64,000 nt of DNA from Alphaproteobacteria bacterium LSUCC0396 (GCA_041228345.1 CP166131.1:1419001-1483000), one strand, 5' to 3'; counted from the first letter of the stretch, positions 1 to 9,415 are shown. The notes: generated from the sequence alone by a model not told the origin. Numbers and translations: made by a program.

Positions 1-699
1 AGGCTCGGCCGGATCAATCGACGATAGCCTCAATCTTGGCAGATCCTTGACCTCGGCCAGAAGACGCCGCACCAGATGGCCAAGCCGTGGCCGACCGATC
101 AGATCACTGCCCCATGAGGTGATGTCAACGCCGGTTAAAACCAGTTCTTTGCAACCATTCGCCACCAGCCGGCGCGCCGCATCAATCAGATCATCCGCAG
201 GTGCCGACCGGTTATTACCCCGACCATAAGGGATAATGCAAAAGGTACAGCGGTGATCACAGCCTTGCTGAACTTGCAAGAAAGCGCGGGTATGTTCATG
301 AAAACTATCCACCATATGCGCGGCCGTTTCACGCACCTCCATCACATCACTAACCAACAGCGATGGCGCCTCATTGCTCGCCAACTTTGCCCAGCTTGCG
401 GCCTGTAGCTTGTCATAATTGCCGACCACCTGCGTGACCTCGGGCATCGCCGCCCATGTTTCGGGGGCAATCTGCGCCGCACATCCTGTCACAATTATCT
501 TGGCATCGGGGTGATCACGGCGGGCTTTTCGAATGGCTTGGCGCGCCTGTTTTTCGGCCTCGGCCGTTACCGCACAAGTATTGAAGATAATCGCATCAAA
601 AAGGCCGGCCGCACCGGCCTGATCACGGATGACTTCCGATTCCCATATATTCAATCGGCATCCAAATGTCTGTACATTGGGCGTGTTACGTTTGGTCAT
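1..699 (-). CDS. mtaB: MtaB-type tRNA methylthiotransferase, C-terminus cut off by window edge
   Basis: Radical-SAM enzyme that would add a methylthio group to t6A37 of tRNAs reading ANN codons. The visible 233 residues begin MTKRNTPNVQTFGCRLN, the N-terminal UPF0004 domain with its first cluster cysteine, followed by further Cys at FNTCAV and VTGCAAQ. The radical-SAM loop QQGCDHRCTFCIIPYGRG (CxxxCxxC) lies near residue 150, and the GVDITSWG stretch is typical of MtaB rather than MiaB or RimO. The start is fixed by a 4-base ATGA overlap with the dapF stop, implying coupled translation. The rest of the radical-SAM domain and the TRAM domain lie outside the window. MtaB over MiaB is a judgement from the GCRLN and GVDIT signatures. 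Confidence 0.9.
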   Translation of the reverse strand, partial: MTKRNTPNVQTFGCRLNIWESEVIRDQAGAAGLFDAIIFNTCAVTAEAEKQARQAIRKARRDHPDAKIIVTGCAAQIAPETWAAMPEVTQVVGNYDKLQAASWAKLASNEAPSLLVSDVMEVRETAAHMVDSFHEHTRAFLQVQQGCDHRCTFCIIPYGRGNNRSAPADDLIDAARRLVANGCKELVLTGVDITSWGSDLIGRPRLGHLVRRLLAEVKDLPRLRLSSIDPAEP

Positions 700-1604
700 G
701 CGCCCACCCTCATCAGCGTGGCCAGTTCACCCTGAAACACCCCGTCAAAGGTATAGCTGACCGGCCCGCGCATGATCACCCGTCCGCCCGGCGTGCCATT
801 ATCCTGCCAATCAATAAAGACGCTGCCACCATCCATGATAATTTCGTTACGCCGAGACCCCCGTCCAGAACGATGCACCGCAACCCCAACCGCACAAGCA
901 CCGCTGCCACAAGCAAATGTGATGCCGCCGCCACGTTCCCACACCCGCATCCGGAACCTGTTTGGCCCGATCTGATGTACAAAGGAAATATTCGCCCGAT
1001 CCGGAAATAGCGGATGATGTTCGAGCTGCGGCCCAATTGACCCAAGATCAACTGCCTCGGCATCATCAACAAACAATACCGCATGGGGATTGCCCATCGA
1101 ATGGCAAACCGCCGGTACCATCGCGCCAAGATCAACGCAAAGCGTATCTTGATCACTATTATTACTATGGTGGGGATTGGTGTTTTTGGGGTTGGCATCA
1201 TGTGCCAGCGGCACCTCATGCCACGCCAGCCGTGCAGGCCCCATATCAACCGAAATATGATCAGCATCTTCAGCTGCCCGCCAGCTTTGCAGAACACCCG
1301 AACGCGTTTCAATGGATAATTCTGTCAGTCCAAGATCGCGCATCACCAGATCGGCAACGCATCTCGTACCATTACCGCACGCGGCAGCATCGCTGCCGTC
1401 GCTATTGAGAATCTGCATGAAAATATCAGCTTTTGCCGATGGCCTGATCACCAGAATTTGGTCACACCCAATACCGAAATGACGGTCGGCGAGACGCGTT
1501 GCTGCACCGTGCCCGATTTTATCGGGAATGCCATTAGCCGGATCGCGCGCATCGAGGACAATGAAATCATTGCCAAGGCCGTGCATCTTTAAAAAAGCTG
1601 TCAT
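696..1604 (-). CDS. dapF: diaminopimelate epimerase
   Basis: Interconverts LL- and meso-diaminopimelate for lysine and peptidoglycan synthesis in the cytoplasm. With the start at MTAFLKMHGLGNDF the protein is 302 residues. The two catalytic cysteines are visible: C76 in ACGNGTRC and C232 in FACGSGACAVG. A polar insertion rich in N, H and S sits around residues 137-153, longer than usual. A 16-residue longer reading (to 1652) is open, but family members begin right at the KMHGLGNDF segment, so I prefer 1604; neither start has a strong ribosome site. Translation is coupled to mtaB, and a dapC-like aminotransferase lies about 5 kb away on the same strand. Confidence 0.95.
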   Translation of the reverse strand: MTAFLKMHGLGNDFIVLDARDPANGIPDKIGHGAATRLADRHFGIGCDQILVIRPSAKADIFMQILNSDGSDAAACGNGTRCVADLVMRDLGLTELSIETRSGVLQSWRAAEDADHISVDMGPARLAWHEVPLAHDANPKNTNPHHSNNSDQDTLCVDLGAMVPAVCHSMGNPHAVLFVDDAEAVDLGSIGPQLEHHPLFPDRANISFVHQIGPNRFRMRVWERGGGITFACGSGACAVGVAVHRSGRGSRRNEIIMDGGSVFIDWQDNGTPGGRVIMRGPVSYTFDGVFQGELATLMRVGA

Positions 1605-1667
1605 AGCAAAGCATATAGCCGGTTTTTCCCCATCGCGAAAGGGGGTCACCATGGCGTTTTAAATGGC

Positions 1668-2447
1668 CTAAAGTGTCAGGCTGATCGGCACATGGTCGGA
1701 TGGCTTGTCGGCGCTGCGCAAATCGCGATGGATTTCGGCATGAACAACCCGGTCGGCAAGATCATGGCTGACCCAGATATGATCCAGCCGGCGTCCCCGG
1801 TCACTTGCCGCCCAGTCACGCGCCCGATATGACCACCATGAATAGAGTTTCTGTTCGTCACCAAAATAGGCGCGCACCGCGTCATGCCAGCCACCCTCGG
1901 CAATCAGCCGCTTTAATCCATCGGTTTCCACCGGGGTATGGCTGATAATTTTCAGCAATTGTTTGCTTGACCAGACATCATTCGCCAATGGTGCAATATT
2001 GAGATCGCCAACCAGAATTTCGGCCTGTGGCTGATGCGTCTTAAAATGGCTGGTCATCTCGTCAATAAAGTGCAGCTTATGCGCAAATTTTGGATTTTCC
2101 AAGACATCAGGAATATCGCCGCCAGCCGGAACATAGAAATTATGGATACCAATTCCATCGTCGGTCATAGCCCAGATATGGCGGCAATCAGATTTACCTG
2201 TCCATTCCATGTGATCGGTTTTGACCAATGGCCGGCGCGCGATGATGGCAACCCCGTTATAGCTTTTCTCGCCGCGAATCACCTGATGCGGCCACCCTGC
2301 AGCGGCCAGCTCTTCCGCCGGAAAATACATATCCTGCGTTTTCGTTTCCTGCAGGCATAAGACATCAATATCCGCCTGTTTTAAGAACCCCAGCACAAGA
2401 TCTAGACGTAAACGAACGCTATTGATATTCCAAGTTGCGATCTTCAT
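1668..2447 (-). CDS. xth: exodeoxyribonuclease III
   Basis: Class II AP endonuclease and 3'-5' exonuclease for base-excision repair. It has 259 residues, the usual length of the ExoIII family. Visible family motifs are the opening MKIATWNINSVRLR, the metal-binding Glu in LCLQETKTQD, the GDLNIAP segment with catalytic Asp/Asn, the W-R-rich SWWSYRARDWAASDRG loop, and the C-terminal catalytic SDHVPI. It is followed by dapF with a 15-base gap from the longer dapF reading, so the two are probably co-transcribed with mtaB. Confidence 0.95.
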   Translation of the reverse strand: MKIATWNINSVRLRLDLVLGFLKQADIDVLCLQETKTQDMYFPAEELAAAGWPHQVIRGEKSYNGVAIIARRPLVKTDHMEWTGKSDCRHIWAMTDDGIGIHNFYVPAGGDIPDVLENPKFAHKLHFIDEMTSHFKTHQPQAEILVGDLNIAPLANDVWSSKQLLKIISHTPVETDGLKRLIAEGGWHDAVRAYFGDEQKLYSWWSYRARDWAASDRGRRLDHIWVSHDLADRVVHAEIHRDLRSADKPSDHVPISLTL

Positions 2448-2520
2448 GTCTTAATCACTCTCGAGGGGGGCTTTGGTTGCATCATTCAGCCATTTAATTG
2501 GCCAGCAATCTAGCGGCAAA

Positions 2521-3234
2521 TTATTGGTCATTATATTGCGGTAGCCGGAAAACATCATTTGCGACAGGCTGATCAAAAACCATATTTTGTAATGTTACAC
2601 TGGTTTCAATTCCCGCTGCATCAAGAATAATCCAGCGCCGGAACTGAAATGGCTTGTCAGAAAATTCCAGCGTCAAACGACCAGCCCCTTCACCATCATC
2701 CTTGGTAACCTCGATCCGGATAATGCCAGCAGATGATGGCAGGTTGCGGGTTTCATATCCATCCGGCCGAAGCGAAACTTTTTCGTCCAGAATCAGTGAC
2801 AACGGTGTCTCAGAAACTGGATAGCTGGTCAATAATCGTTCATCCGGCCGATCGACATGCAGCCAGATACTGCTGGTGATCAGCTGTAGCGTGTCGCCCT
2901 TGCCATAGGTCAGTTTCATTTGTGATGGGCGGCGAAATATCAGCTTGCCCTCAGCCGCAGTGCCGTCCGATGCCACCTGCACGAAATCGGCCGAAAGGGT
3001 TTTGATCTTGTTAAACCACGCCTCGGCACGCGCAATGTCATCAGCAAAAGCGGGAACAGCGGGAAGCCAACAGAATAAAAGCAAACCCATCCCAGCAGAT
3101 CGAAATAGGCACAGCCCGCAACGCACCGTCGCAGGCGCGCCTCTAAGCCTTGAAAGAGCGCCAGAAAACGCATCAGAAAACGCACCGGAGATCGCGCTAA
3201 AGAGCAGGGTCATTTGCTGGTTGACGATCTTCAT
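2521..3234 (-). CDS. lolA: LolA-like outer-membrane lipoprotein carrier
   Basis: Periplasmic chaperone that shuttles lipoproteins from LolCDE to the outer membrane. The mature part from about residue 64 (DDIARAEAWFNKIKTLSADF) has the LolA hallmarks: FVQV, GKLIFRRPSQMKLTY, the SLILDEKVSL stretch and LQNMVFDQPVANDVF. The ATG at 3234 overlaps the ftsK stop as TGATG. That start gives an unusually long leader before the apparent signal sequence MGLLLFCWLPAVPAFA, and the leader contains a short repeat (SGAFSDAFSGALS). An internal ATG at 3090 would give a normal signal peptide but has no clear ribosome site. The product is therefore firm and the start is not. Confidence 0.85.
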   Translation of the reverse strand: MKIVNQQMTLLFSAISGAFSDAFSGALSRLRGAPATVRCGLCLFRSAGMGLLLFCWLPAVPAFADDIARAEAWFNKIKTLSADFVQVASDGTAAEGKLIFRRPSQMKLTYGKGDTLQLITSSIWLHVDRPDERLLTSYPVSETPLSLILDEKVSLRPDGYETRNLPSSAGIIRIEVTKDDGEGAGRLTLEFSDKPFQFRRWIILDAAGIETSVTLQNMVFDQPVANDVFRLPQYNDQ

Positions 3235-5594
3235 CAAAAGCCACCATTTTCGTTGTCAGGCATCAGCACATCGCGTTTGCCAACATGATTTGCCGCCGAA
3301 ATAATGCCGTTACTCTCCATTTCTTCAATGATCGTCGCTGCCCGATTATAACCGATTTTCAAATGCCGTTGTACAAAACTGGTTGAGGCTTTCTGTTCCC
3401 GCACCACCAGTGCAACCGCCTGTTCATAAAGGCTGCCGCCCGTACCTGCGATAGCGGCATCGCCAGCCGCATCAACGCCATTCTCGGCATCTTCGACCAC
3501 GCGATCATCATATTCCGGCTCGCCCTGTTGACGCAGGAAATTGGCAACCGATTCAACCTCGCCATCCTCGACAAAGGGGCCATGCACACGCACAACGCGG
3601 CCGCCACCCTCCATAAACAGCATATCACCCCGACCCAGCAATTGTTCGGCGCCCTGTTCGCCAAGGATCGTCCGGCTGTCGATCCGTGATGTAACCTGAA
3701 AACTAATCCGTGTCGGAAAATTCGCCTTGATCGTGCCTGTGATGACATCAACAGAAGGGCGCTGTGTCGCCATGATAACATGGATACCCGCCGCCCGTGC
3801 CATTTGCGCAAGGCGCTGGACTGCACCTTCAATTTCCTTGCCGGCAACAAGCATCAGGTCGGCCACTTCGTCAATCAACACAACAATGAAAGGAAGAGGG
3901 GCAAGATCAAGAATTTCCTCTTCATGGATCGGTTTGCCGGTTTCAGGATCAAAGCCAGTTTGAACCCGCCTCGTTAGCACCTCACCCTTGGCTCTGGCCT
4001 CGGCCAGCCGGTCATTATAACCACCAATATTGCGCACACCCATTTTAGCCATATTGCGATAGCGGTTTTCCATTTCACGAACCGCCCATTTCAATGCCGT
4101 CACCGCCTTTGACGGGTCGGTCACAACCGGACTGAGCAGATGCGGAATACCGTCATAAACCGACAGTTCCAGCATTTTAGGATCAATCATAATCATGCGA
4201 CAGGTTTCAGGCGTATGGCGATATAGCAATGACAGGATCATTGCATTAATGCCGACAGATTTTCCCGATCCGGTGGTTCCCGCAACAAGCAAATGCGGGA
4301 ATTTTGCCAGATCGACCACCACCGGCGCACCGGCGATATCTTTGCCAAGCGCCATCGGCAGGCTTGATTGATCCTTGCCCCAGACATCATGGTCAAGGAT
4401 ATCGCGCAGCATCACCACTTGCCGATCCTCATTCGGCAATTCGATGCCGATCACATTTTGCCCGGGCACCACCGCCACACGGACTGAAATAGCGCTCATT
4501 GATCGCGCAATATCATCGGCAAGCGAGATCACTCGTTGTGATTTTGTGCCCGGCGCCGGATTCAGATCATAACGGGTTACAACTGGCCCATAACGCACAT
4601 CGGCAATAGTGCCATTCACGCTAAAATCGGATAATACATTTTCCAGCTGGCTTGCATGTTCCTGCAACGCTGCCTTGGACGGGCCAGATTGCGCTTTGGC
4701 GGGCGGATTTAACAGGCGGGCAGGCGGCAATTGGAACCCAGAACCACTGCCAAAATCCAGCATTTCTTGTTTGCTGTTCTTTTTGGCCGCGCGCGATGAG
4801 CGCGGCTTTAGGCTGGCAGCCTGATTTGCATTTTCGCCAGCAACAAGATCGGCCGCCTCGGCTACAAGCACTGGTTCCTGACGCTGTTTCGCGGCCTTTG
4901 GCTTTCGCACCGGTTTTGCCGCAACATTTCTTTGCAAATTTGCTAGGGTGCCTGCCAGCCGCTGGCAAATCCCAATAACCCCCTCGAACACACGACCGAT
5001 CCGGCTCGTCTGGCCGCCAAGCTGTAGCCATTGCTGGGGCGAAATTGCCGCCACCCATAACCATGCCAAGAAACCCAGAAACAGGGCAGCACCGCCAACA
5101 TAATGGATTGTCTGAAGCCCCAGAACTGATGGCATTGGCTGCATAACCCGCATAATCAGGCCAATGATTACCGCACCGGCCGCACCGCCATTATCACTGA
5201 CCCCGCCACCATCAAGGGCAAATATCCCGCCCGCAAGAAACACAAGGCTGATCGGCAATAGCGCGGTGCGAAACCGAAACAGCGGCACCGGCTGCTTGCG
5301 AAAATAAAACGAGCTCCAGCATAGGGGCACCAAAGCCAGAAAAAACGCCGCAAGTCCGATACCGGCATAAAGTCCCGCCGATACATTGGCACCAATCGGG
5401 CCAAGCCAGTTTTTTATTGGTGCGTTTGAAATTTGTGTAAATGATGGATCGTTCTTACCAGCAGTGACAAGCGCGATTAGCAGCAAGACGCCAATTAAAA
5501 ACAAGACAAGACCAAAGATTTCCATCAACCGATTTTGCAGAAACTGCATCATCGCATTGGAGAAAATAGGTTTCTTGTCGTCGCTACTAGCCAT
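3234..5594 (-). CDS. ftsK: FtsK/SpoIIIE DNA translocase
   Basis: Septum-anchored motor that pumps chromosome ends toward dif and activates XerCD. The 786 residues show hydrophobic segments over about 25-185 (membrane anchor), a short basic/Ala-rich linker, then the motor. Walker A GTTGSGKSVGIN is near 439 and Walker B FIVVLIDEVADLM near 570. The C-terminal winged-helix gamma domain (SFVQRHLKIGYNRAATIIEEME) reads polar DNA sequences. AAAGGAAAAC precedes the ATG as a good ribosome site. The stop overlaps lolA by one base, an arrangement common in alphaproteobacteria. Confidence 0.97.
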   Translation of the reverse strand: MASSDDKKPIFSNAMMQFLQNRLMEIFGLVLFLIGVLLLIALVTAGKNDPSFTQISNAPIKNWLGPIGANVSAGLYAGIGLAAFFLALVPLCWSSFYFRKQPVPLFRFRTALLPISLVFLAGGIFALDGGGVSDNGGAAGAVIIGLIMRVMQPMPSVLGLQTIHYVGGAALFLGFLAWLWVAAISPQQWLQLGGQTSRIGRVFEGVIGICQRLAGTLANLQRNVAAKPVRKPKAAKQRQEPVLVAEAADLVAGENANQAASLKPRSSRAAKKNSKQEMLDFGSGSGFQLPPARLLNPPAKAQSGPSKAALQEHASQLENVLSDFSVNGTIADVRYGPVVTRYDLNPAPGTKSQRVISLADDIARSMSAISVRVAVVPGQNVIGIELPNEDRQVVMLRDILDHDVWGKDQSSLPMALGKDIAGAPVVVDLAKFPHLLVAGTTGSGKSVGINAMILSLLYRHTPETCRMIMIDPKMLELSVYDGIPHLLSPVVTDPSKAVTALKWAVREMENRYRNMAKMGVRNIGGYNDRLAEARAKGEVLTRRVQTGFDPETGKPIHEEEILDLAPLPFIVVLIDEVADLMLVAGKEIEGAVQRLAQMARAAGIHVIMATQRPSVDVITGTIKANFPTRISFQVTSRIDSRTILGEQGAEQLLGRGDMLFMEGGGRVVRVHGPFVEDGEVESVANFLRQQGEPEYDDRVVEDAENGVDAAGDAAIAGTGGSLYEQAVALVVREQKASTSFVQRHLKIGYNRAATIIEEMESNGIISAANHVGKRDVLMPDNENGGF

Positions 5595-5669
5595 TGTTTT
5601 CCTTTATAGGGTAAATCTGTGCGGCAATCTAGGCGTTGGCACACCGATGCTATGTCGTCAAGATGACGA

Positions 5670-6875
5670 TTATGAGTGGCCTTTATAAATTTTTGCCACC
5701 CGTGCCAAGGCCTCGTCCGTGCTATGCGCATCATGCACCAGCGCCAGCCTGACATAACCCGCCCCCGGATTGCCATCATCTGATGCCAACCCCATGAATG
5801 ACCCGGGCACCGCGCGCACTGCCTGTTCCCCCATCAACCTTTTGACAAATTCAATATCATCATCGACTTTTAGCCAAAGGAAAAAGCCGCCCGCTGGCGG
5901 GGTAATGCCAAGATGCTTTTCGACCAGCGCAAAGTTTTCATCATAATAAGCGCGAATTGCGGCGACGTGTGCCTCGTCATCATAAAGGTCCGCCGCCACC
6001 GCCAAAAGCGGCGATGGCACCAATGAGCCACCATTGCCAACAAGTTTCAGATATTGTGCCACCACCTGCCTGTCACCGACCATAAAGCCAGCCCGCAGAC
6101 CAGCCGCACCAGAACGTTTCGAAAGTGAATTCAGCACCACCATGTTTGACAGCGGATCAGCGTCACCCGTGATTCCATCCGCCCTTGCCACAAATGCGGC
6201 AGCCTGCATCAGGCCACTAGGCGGATTGCCGCGCCAGATATCGGCATAACATTCATCCATCACCAGCAAAAAATCATGCTTGCGGGCAAGGCGCAACGCC
6301 GCGACAAGATAATCCATATCCATGACACTGCCTTGCGGATTTGTCGGGCTGCAAAGATATAGAATACTTGCCCGATCAAGGTCTGCAACGCTGATTGCGT
6401 CAAGATCGGGTAGAAAATTATGGTTCGCACCACTGTTCAACCAGATCGCCTCGCCGCCACTGGCCAACGCACCAGCACGCCACGCATGATAGAACGGATT
6501 GGTCACAAGCGCCGCTGCATTAGGTTTGCTGCCATGCACAAGATGACCAAGAAAATGCAAAGGTTCGCGCGTTCCTGGAACCGGAATAATCTGGCTGGCA
6601 TCAGCAAGGCCGGCAGCCTCGGGCCAACGCCGCGCAATATAGCCCTCAACCGCAGCGGTAAAGCGCGGGCTGCCAGTTGCCTTTGGATAGAATTGCCATT
6701 CGTCATTATGCCGCGCGATGCTATCGATCAGCAATGCGGCAGGCGGCTGCTGTGGCTCACCAATTGACATATCCAAGATACGCAGACCAGCCGGCGGCGT
6801 TATCGGATCGAGCAACCCACGAAGCTGGACAAACATATTTCCATCAAAAATGGCGTGCGCTGGATTAAGTTTCAT
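5670..6875 (-). CDS. dapC: PLP aminotransferase, probably succinyldiaminopimelate transaminase
   Basis: Fold-type I, class I/II aminotransferase of 401 residues. Visible elements are LDMSIGEPQQPP near the N-terminus, the cofactor-contacting SPTNPQGSVM and DECYADIW motifs, and the PLP lysine in NSLSKRSGAAGLRAGF. The C-terminal domain ends with the substrate Arg region GYVRLALVHD. The DECYADI and SLSKRS signatures match the DapC group, which makes N-succinyl-LL-diaminopimelate in lysine synthesis. Its position just upstream of ftsK and near dapF fits that role. Aspartate or another aminotransferase of the same class cannot be excluded. Confidence 0.8.
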   Translation of the reverse strand: MKLNPAHAIFDGNMFVQLRGLLDPITPPAGLRILDMSIGEPQQPPAALLIDSIARHNDEWQFYPKATGSPRFTAAVEGYIARRWPEAAGLADASQIIPVPGTREPLHFLGHLVHGSKPNAAALVTNPFYHAWRAGALASGGEAIWLNSGANHNFLPDLDAISVADLDRASILYLCSPTNPQGSVMDMDYLVAALRLARKHDFLLVMDECYADIWRGNPPSGLMQAAAFVARADGITGDADPLSNMVVLNSLSKRSGAAGLRAGFMVGDRQVVAQYLKLVGNGGSLVPSPLLAVAADLYDDEAHVAAIRAYYDENFALVEKHLGITPPAGGFFLWLKVDDDIEFVKRLMGEQAVRAVPGSFMGLASDDGNPGAGYVRLALVHDAHSTDEALARVAKIYKGHS

Positions 6876-7143
6876 GGATTTTCTTCACCATAGTAACATT
6901 CGAGATTAATAGGCGGGATTAATAGTCGGTACATCAGAATTAGGACATTTCCGGCAGTTCAATTATGTCGCTGTTATTGGTAGCGCATGCTATGCATTGG
7001 GGCAATGGCTGCGATGATGTTACTCACTAGCAAAATAAGTCAATTTTAGTAAACTGACAAAGTGCTGATTGAGTGCCCAGATTGATACCGAAAGCTGGGC
7101 TTTGAATGCCGCGCCAAATCACCATAAAGGGGACCATCTTTTG
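6876..7143. promoter_or_regulatory. divergent intergenic region (dapC / gmhB)
   Basis: This 268-base spacer separates two divergently transcribed units and must carry both promoters. I could not assign convincing -35/-10 boxes. AAAGGGGA, about 10 bases before the ATG at 7144, is the gmhB ribosome site and decides that start over an upstream TTG at 7069. Confidence 0.4.
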
Positions 7144-7680
7144 ATGTCGCTAAAGCCAGCTATTTTTCTTGATCGTGACGATACGCTTATCCGCGATGAT
7201 GGCTATATTTACGAGATTGAAAAATTTGCCTGGATCAGTGGTGCAGCAGCAGCGCTAAAACGGTTTCATCAGGCCAGATTACCCGTGTTTATTGTAACAA
7301 ATCAAGGCGGCATCGGCCGCGGTATTTTTACCGAGGCTGATATGCACGCATTCAATAATCACCTGATTGACGCTGCTAAAAAGGCGGGCGGTGCCATAAC
7401 CGATATCGCCTTTTGCCCGCATCACCCGCTAGCCCCAGATCCGGCAATGGCGGCGCGGTGCCGCTGCCGCAAACCTGAACCGGGTCTCTTATTTGATCTT
7501 GCAGAAAAATGGGCGATTGATCTTGGTGCGTCGGTGATGATCGGTGATCGTGACAGTGATGTCGAAGCGGGAAAACGCGCCGGCGTGACTGCGTATCATT
7601 TTACTGGCGGCGATCTTGATCAGCTTGCGCGGCACGTGCTGTCAGACCATTTTTCCGCACCAGCTAGGAGCCAGCAATGA
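7144..7680 (+). CDS. gmhB: D-glycero-beta-D-manno-heptose 1,7-bisphosphate 7-phosphatase
   Basis: HAD-family phosphatase in ADP-heptose synthesis for the LPS inner core. It has 178 residues from the ATG preceded by AAAGGGGA. The HAD motif I is FLDRDDTLIRDDGY, motif II VTNQGGIGRG, and motif IV MIGDRDSDVEAGKRAG. The zinc loop is FCPHHP followed by RCRCRKPEPG (CxH...CxC), which is diagnostic of GmhB against histidinol phosphatase. Motif I has DDT where GmhB usually has DGV/DGT, a mild change. The stop overlaps the next gene by ATGA. The other heptose genes are not in the window. Confidence 0.9.
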   Translation: MSLKPAIFLDRDDTLIRDDGYIYEIEKFAWISGAAAALKRFHQARLPVFIVTNQGGIGRGIFTEADMHAFNNHLIDAAKKAGGAITDIAFCPHHPLAPDPAMAARCRCRKPEPGLLFDLAEKWAIDLGASVMIGDRDSDVEAGKRAGVTAYHFTGGDLDQLARHVLSDHFSAPARSQQ

Positions 7681-8927
7681 CCACGCGGCAGCATTATGAG
7701 ATCGCTGTTGTTGGCGGCGGGCTAACCGGCGTCATGATGGCGATTGCACTGTCTTATGGCGGCTATGGCACGGCGGATAAGCCAGCCATTGCGCTGATTG
7801 ATCGCACCAAACAGGACAGTACCAAAACCGGCAATAGTGACCTTCGGACAACCACAATTCACGCGGCTGGCAAAGCAATGTTTGAGGTGCTGGGCATCTG
7901 GCAATATCTTGAAAAATGCGCAACGCCAATCACCCGTATTAAGATTGCCAATGGCCTGCCCACAAAGGGCGGACTAGCGCGTCGCCGTCGTACTGAATTC
8001 AGCCTTGATTGGCATGATGTAAACCAGCCAATGGCCTATGTTACGGGCAATGAACAGCTGCTTGAGGCGCTTTATCGGGTTATGAAAACACGCCCCATCA
8101 CACCAATGTATGATGCCGAGGTTAGTCATTTTGATGGGGCAGGCGACCTTGCCAGACTACAGTTTGCCGATCGGCCGGATCTTACCGCGCAGTTGGTTGT
8201 TGCTTGTGATGGTGCCGCCAGTAAATTGCGCGATCACGCTGGTATCCGCACCCTAGCCGAGGCGCATCGCCAAAGCGCAATTGTCGCCAATGTAACGCTA
8301 GAAATTGATCATAATGATACTGCCTATCAGCGGTTTTTACCGTCAGGGCCATTGGCGTTGATGCCGCATGGCCCACATCGGGCGTCGCTGGTCTGGACCT
8401 TGCCAAAAGAAGAGGCTGACCGAATTTTGGCAATTGATGAAACCGAGTTTTCAAATCTTTTACTGGCGGCGTTTGGTGACACGCTTGGCGGATTAAAGCT
8501 TGATAGCCGCCGCCTGATCTGGCCCTTAAAGCCAACCATCACACGCCAGATGACCAGCAATCATCTAGTGCTGGCAGGTGATGCCAGCCACGCGATACAC
8601 CCGCTTGCCGGTCAAGGATATAATCTGGCACTTGGTGATGCAGCGGTGCTTGCCGATTGTCTGGCACGGGCGCGTGCACGCGGCCTTAGTGCCGGTCACC
8701 GCTCGGTTGAAAGTGATTATCTTGCTGGGCGCAAACTCGAAGTTACGGCTATGACGGCGATGACCAGCGGGTTGAACCGCCTGATGTCGTTCCAGCCCGC
8801 AATTGCCAAAGCCGCCGGTGCTGGAATGGGTCTGGTAAATACCAGTCCGGTAAAAACATTATTTCAGAAAAGTGCGATGGGCGGTCATTTAGCGCGGGCA
8901 AACCTGCTTGCGGGGCGGTTGCCCTGA
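7677..8927 (+). CDS. UbiH/UbiF/Coq6-family FAD monooxygenase
   Basis: Flavin-dependent aromatic hydroxylase of 416 residues, probably acting on a ubiquinone precursor ring. The N-terminal dinucleotide fold IAVVGGGLTGVMMAIAL binds FAD. The second FAD motif LAGDASHAIHPLAGQGYNLALGD near residue 290 is the UbiH/COQ6 signature. The STMI-like DLRTTTIHAAGKAMFEVLGIW stretch also fits this family. It is translationally coupled to gmhB. Which ring carbon it hydroxylates (C1, C5 or C6) is not readable, since alphaproteobacteria use regio-promiscuous UbiL/UbiM-type members, so no symbol is given. Confidence 0.85.
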   Translation: MTTRQHYEIAVVGGGLTGVMMAIALSYGGYGTADKPAIALIDRTKQDSTKTGNSDLRTTTIHAAGKAMFEVLGIWQYLEKCATPITRIKIANGLPTKGGLARRRRTEFSLDWHDVNQPMAYVTGNEQLLEALYRVMKTRPITPMYDAEVSHFDGAGDLARLQFADRPDLTAQLVVACDGAASKLRDHAGIRTLAEAHRQSAIVANVTLEIDHNDTAYQRFLPSGPLALMPHGPHRASLVWTLPKEEADRILAIDETEFSNLLLAAFGDTLGGLKLDSRRLIWPLKPTITRQMTSNHLVLAGDASHAIHPLAGQGYNLALGDAAVLADCLARARARGLSAGHRSVESDYLAGRKLEVTAMTAMTSGLNRLMSFQPAIAKAAGAGMGLVNTSPVKTLFQKSAMGGHLARANLLAGRLP

Positions 8928-8945
8928 TTGGCATCCCTGCCCGTC

Positions 8946-9005
8946 GCCCGAATTTAAGTCATCTGAATTTTAGGTCGCCCGAATTTTGCGCTGTCCTGAA
9001 TTTTA
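8946..9005. repeat. degenerate short tandem repeat (GAATTT every 15-17 bp)
   Basis: Between the convergent UbiH-family and DUF971 genes the hexamer GAATTT recurs four times, at 8950, 8965, 8981 and 8998, each preceded by CC or CT and separated by 15, 16 and 17 bases. Units read roughly GCCCGAATTTTAGGT with drift. I see no hairpin or U-tract making it a terminator. Confidence 0.5.
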
Positions 9006-9025
9006 CGCTGTTTAGGGGCTCAGCG

Positions 9026-9415
9026 CTATTTGCGGCGCGCACCCGCCGCGTCGAGCCGCGCCAGATAATCACCCATTAACTGGTCTTGTCGAAGCGCATA
9101 ATCATACAGCAGAGGCCAGCTGAACAGGCCAGTATTATGGCCATCACTAAAGCCGATCCGGATGGCGTAATTACCAACCGGTTCGATGCTGCTGATCAAA
9201 ATATCCTGCTTGCCTACAGGTGTGGTTTTCTGACCGGCGCCATGTCCCTGCACCTCGGCCGAAGGCGATTCAACCCGCAATAATTCAGCAGATAGCGAAA
9301 ATTTAGCGCCATCATCAAAACGGATTTCAAGACGATCCTTGGCTTTGGACAGGCGAATTTCTTCGGGCCAAACATCTTGAGGCTGTGCTGCCGGTGATTG
9401 GGTCGAATCATTCAT
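9026..9415 (-). CDS. DUF971 (GBBH-like N-terminal domain) protein
   Basis: Small cytoplasmic protein of 129 residues. The segment DVWPEEIRLSKAKDRLEIRFDDGAKFSLSAELLRVESPSAEVQG followed by GNYAIRIGFSDGHNTGLFSWPLLYDY is the complete DUF971 fold, also found as the N-terminal domain of gamma-butyrobetaine hydroxylase. Free-standing members occur widely in proteobacteria, often near Mrp-type iron-sulphur genes, but their role is not established. The ATG at 9415 is favoured because AGGA lies 11 bases upstream; a TTG at 9424 would be too close. It is followed by the Trm112-like gene upstream on the same strand, so a minus-strand operon is likely. Confidence 0.85.
   Translation of the reverse strand: MNDSTQSPAAQPQDVWPEEIRLSKAKDRLEIRFDDGAKFSLSAELLRVESPSAEVQGHGAGQKTTPVGKQDILISSIEPVGNYAIRIGFSDGHNTGLFSWPLLYDYALRQDQLMGDYLARLDAAGARRK

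Noticed and set aside
776-1312. 178-codon open frame overlapping dapF on the same strand
   Set aside because: Shifted-frame shadow of dapF, without any protein family features.
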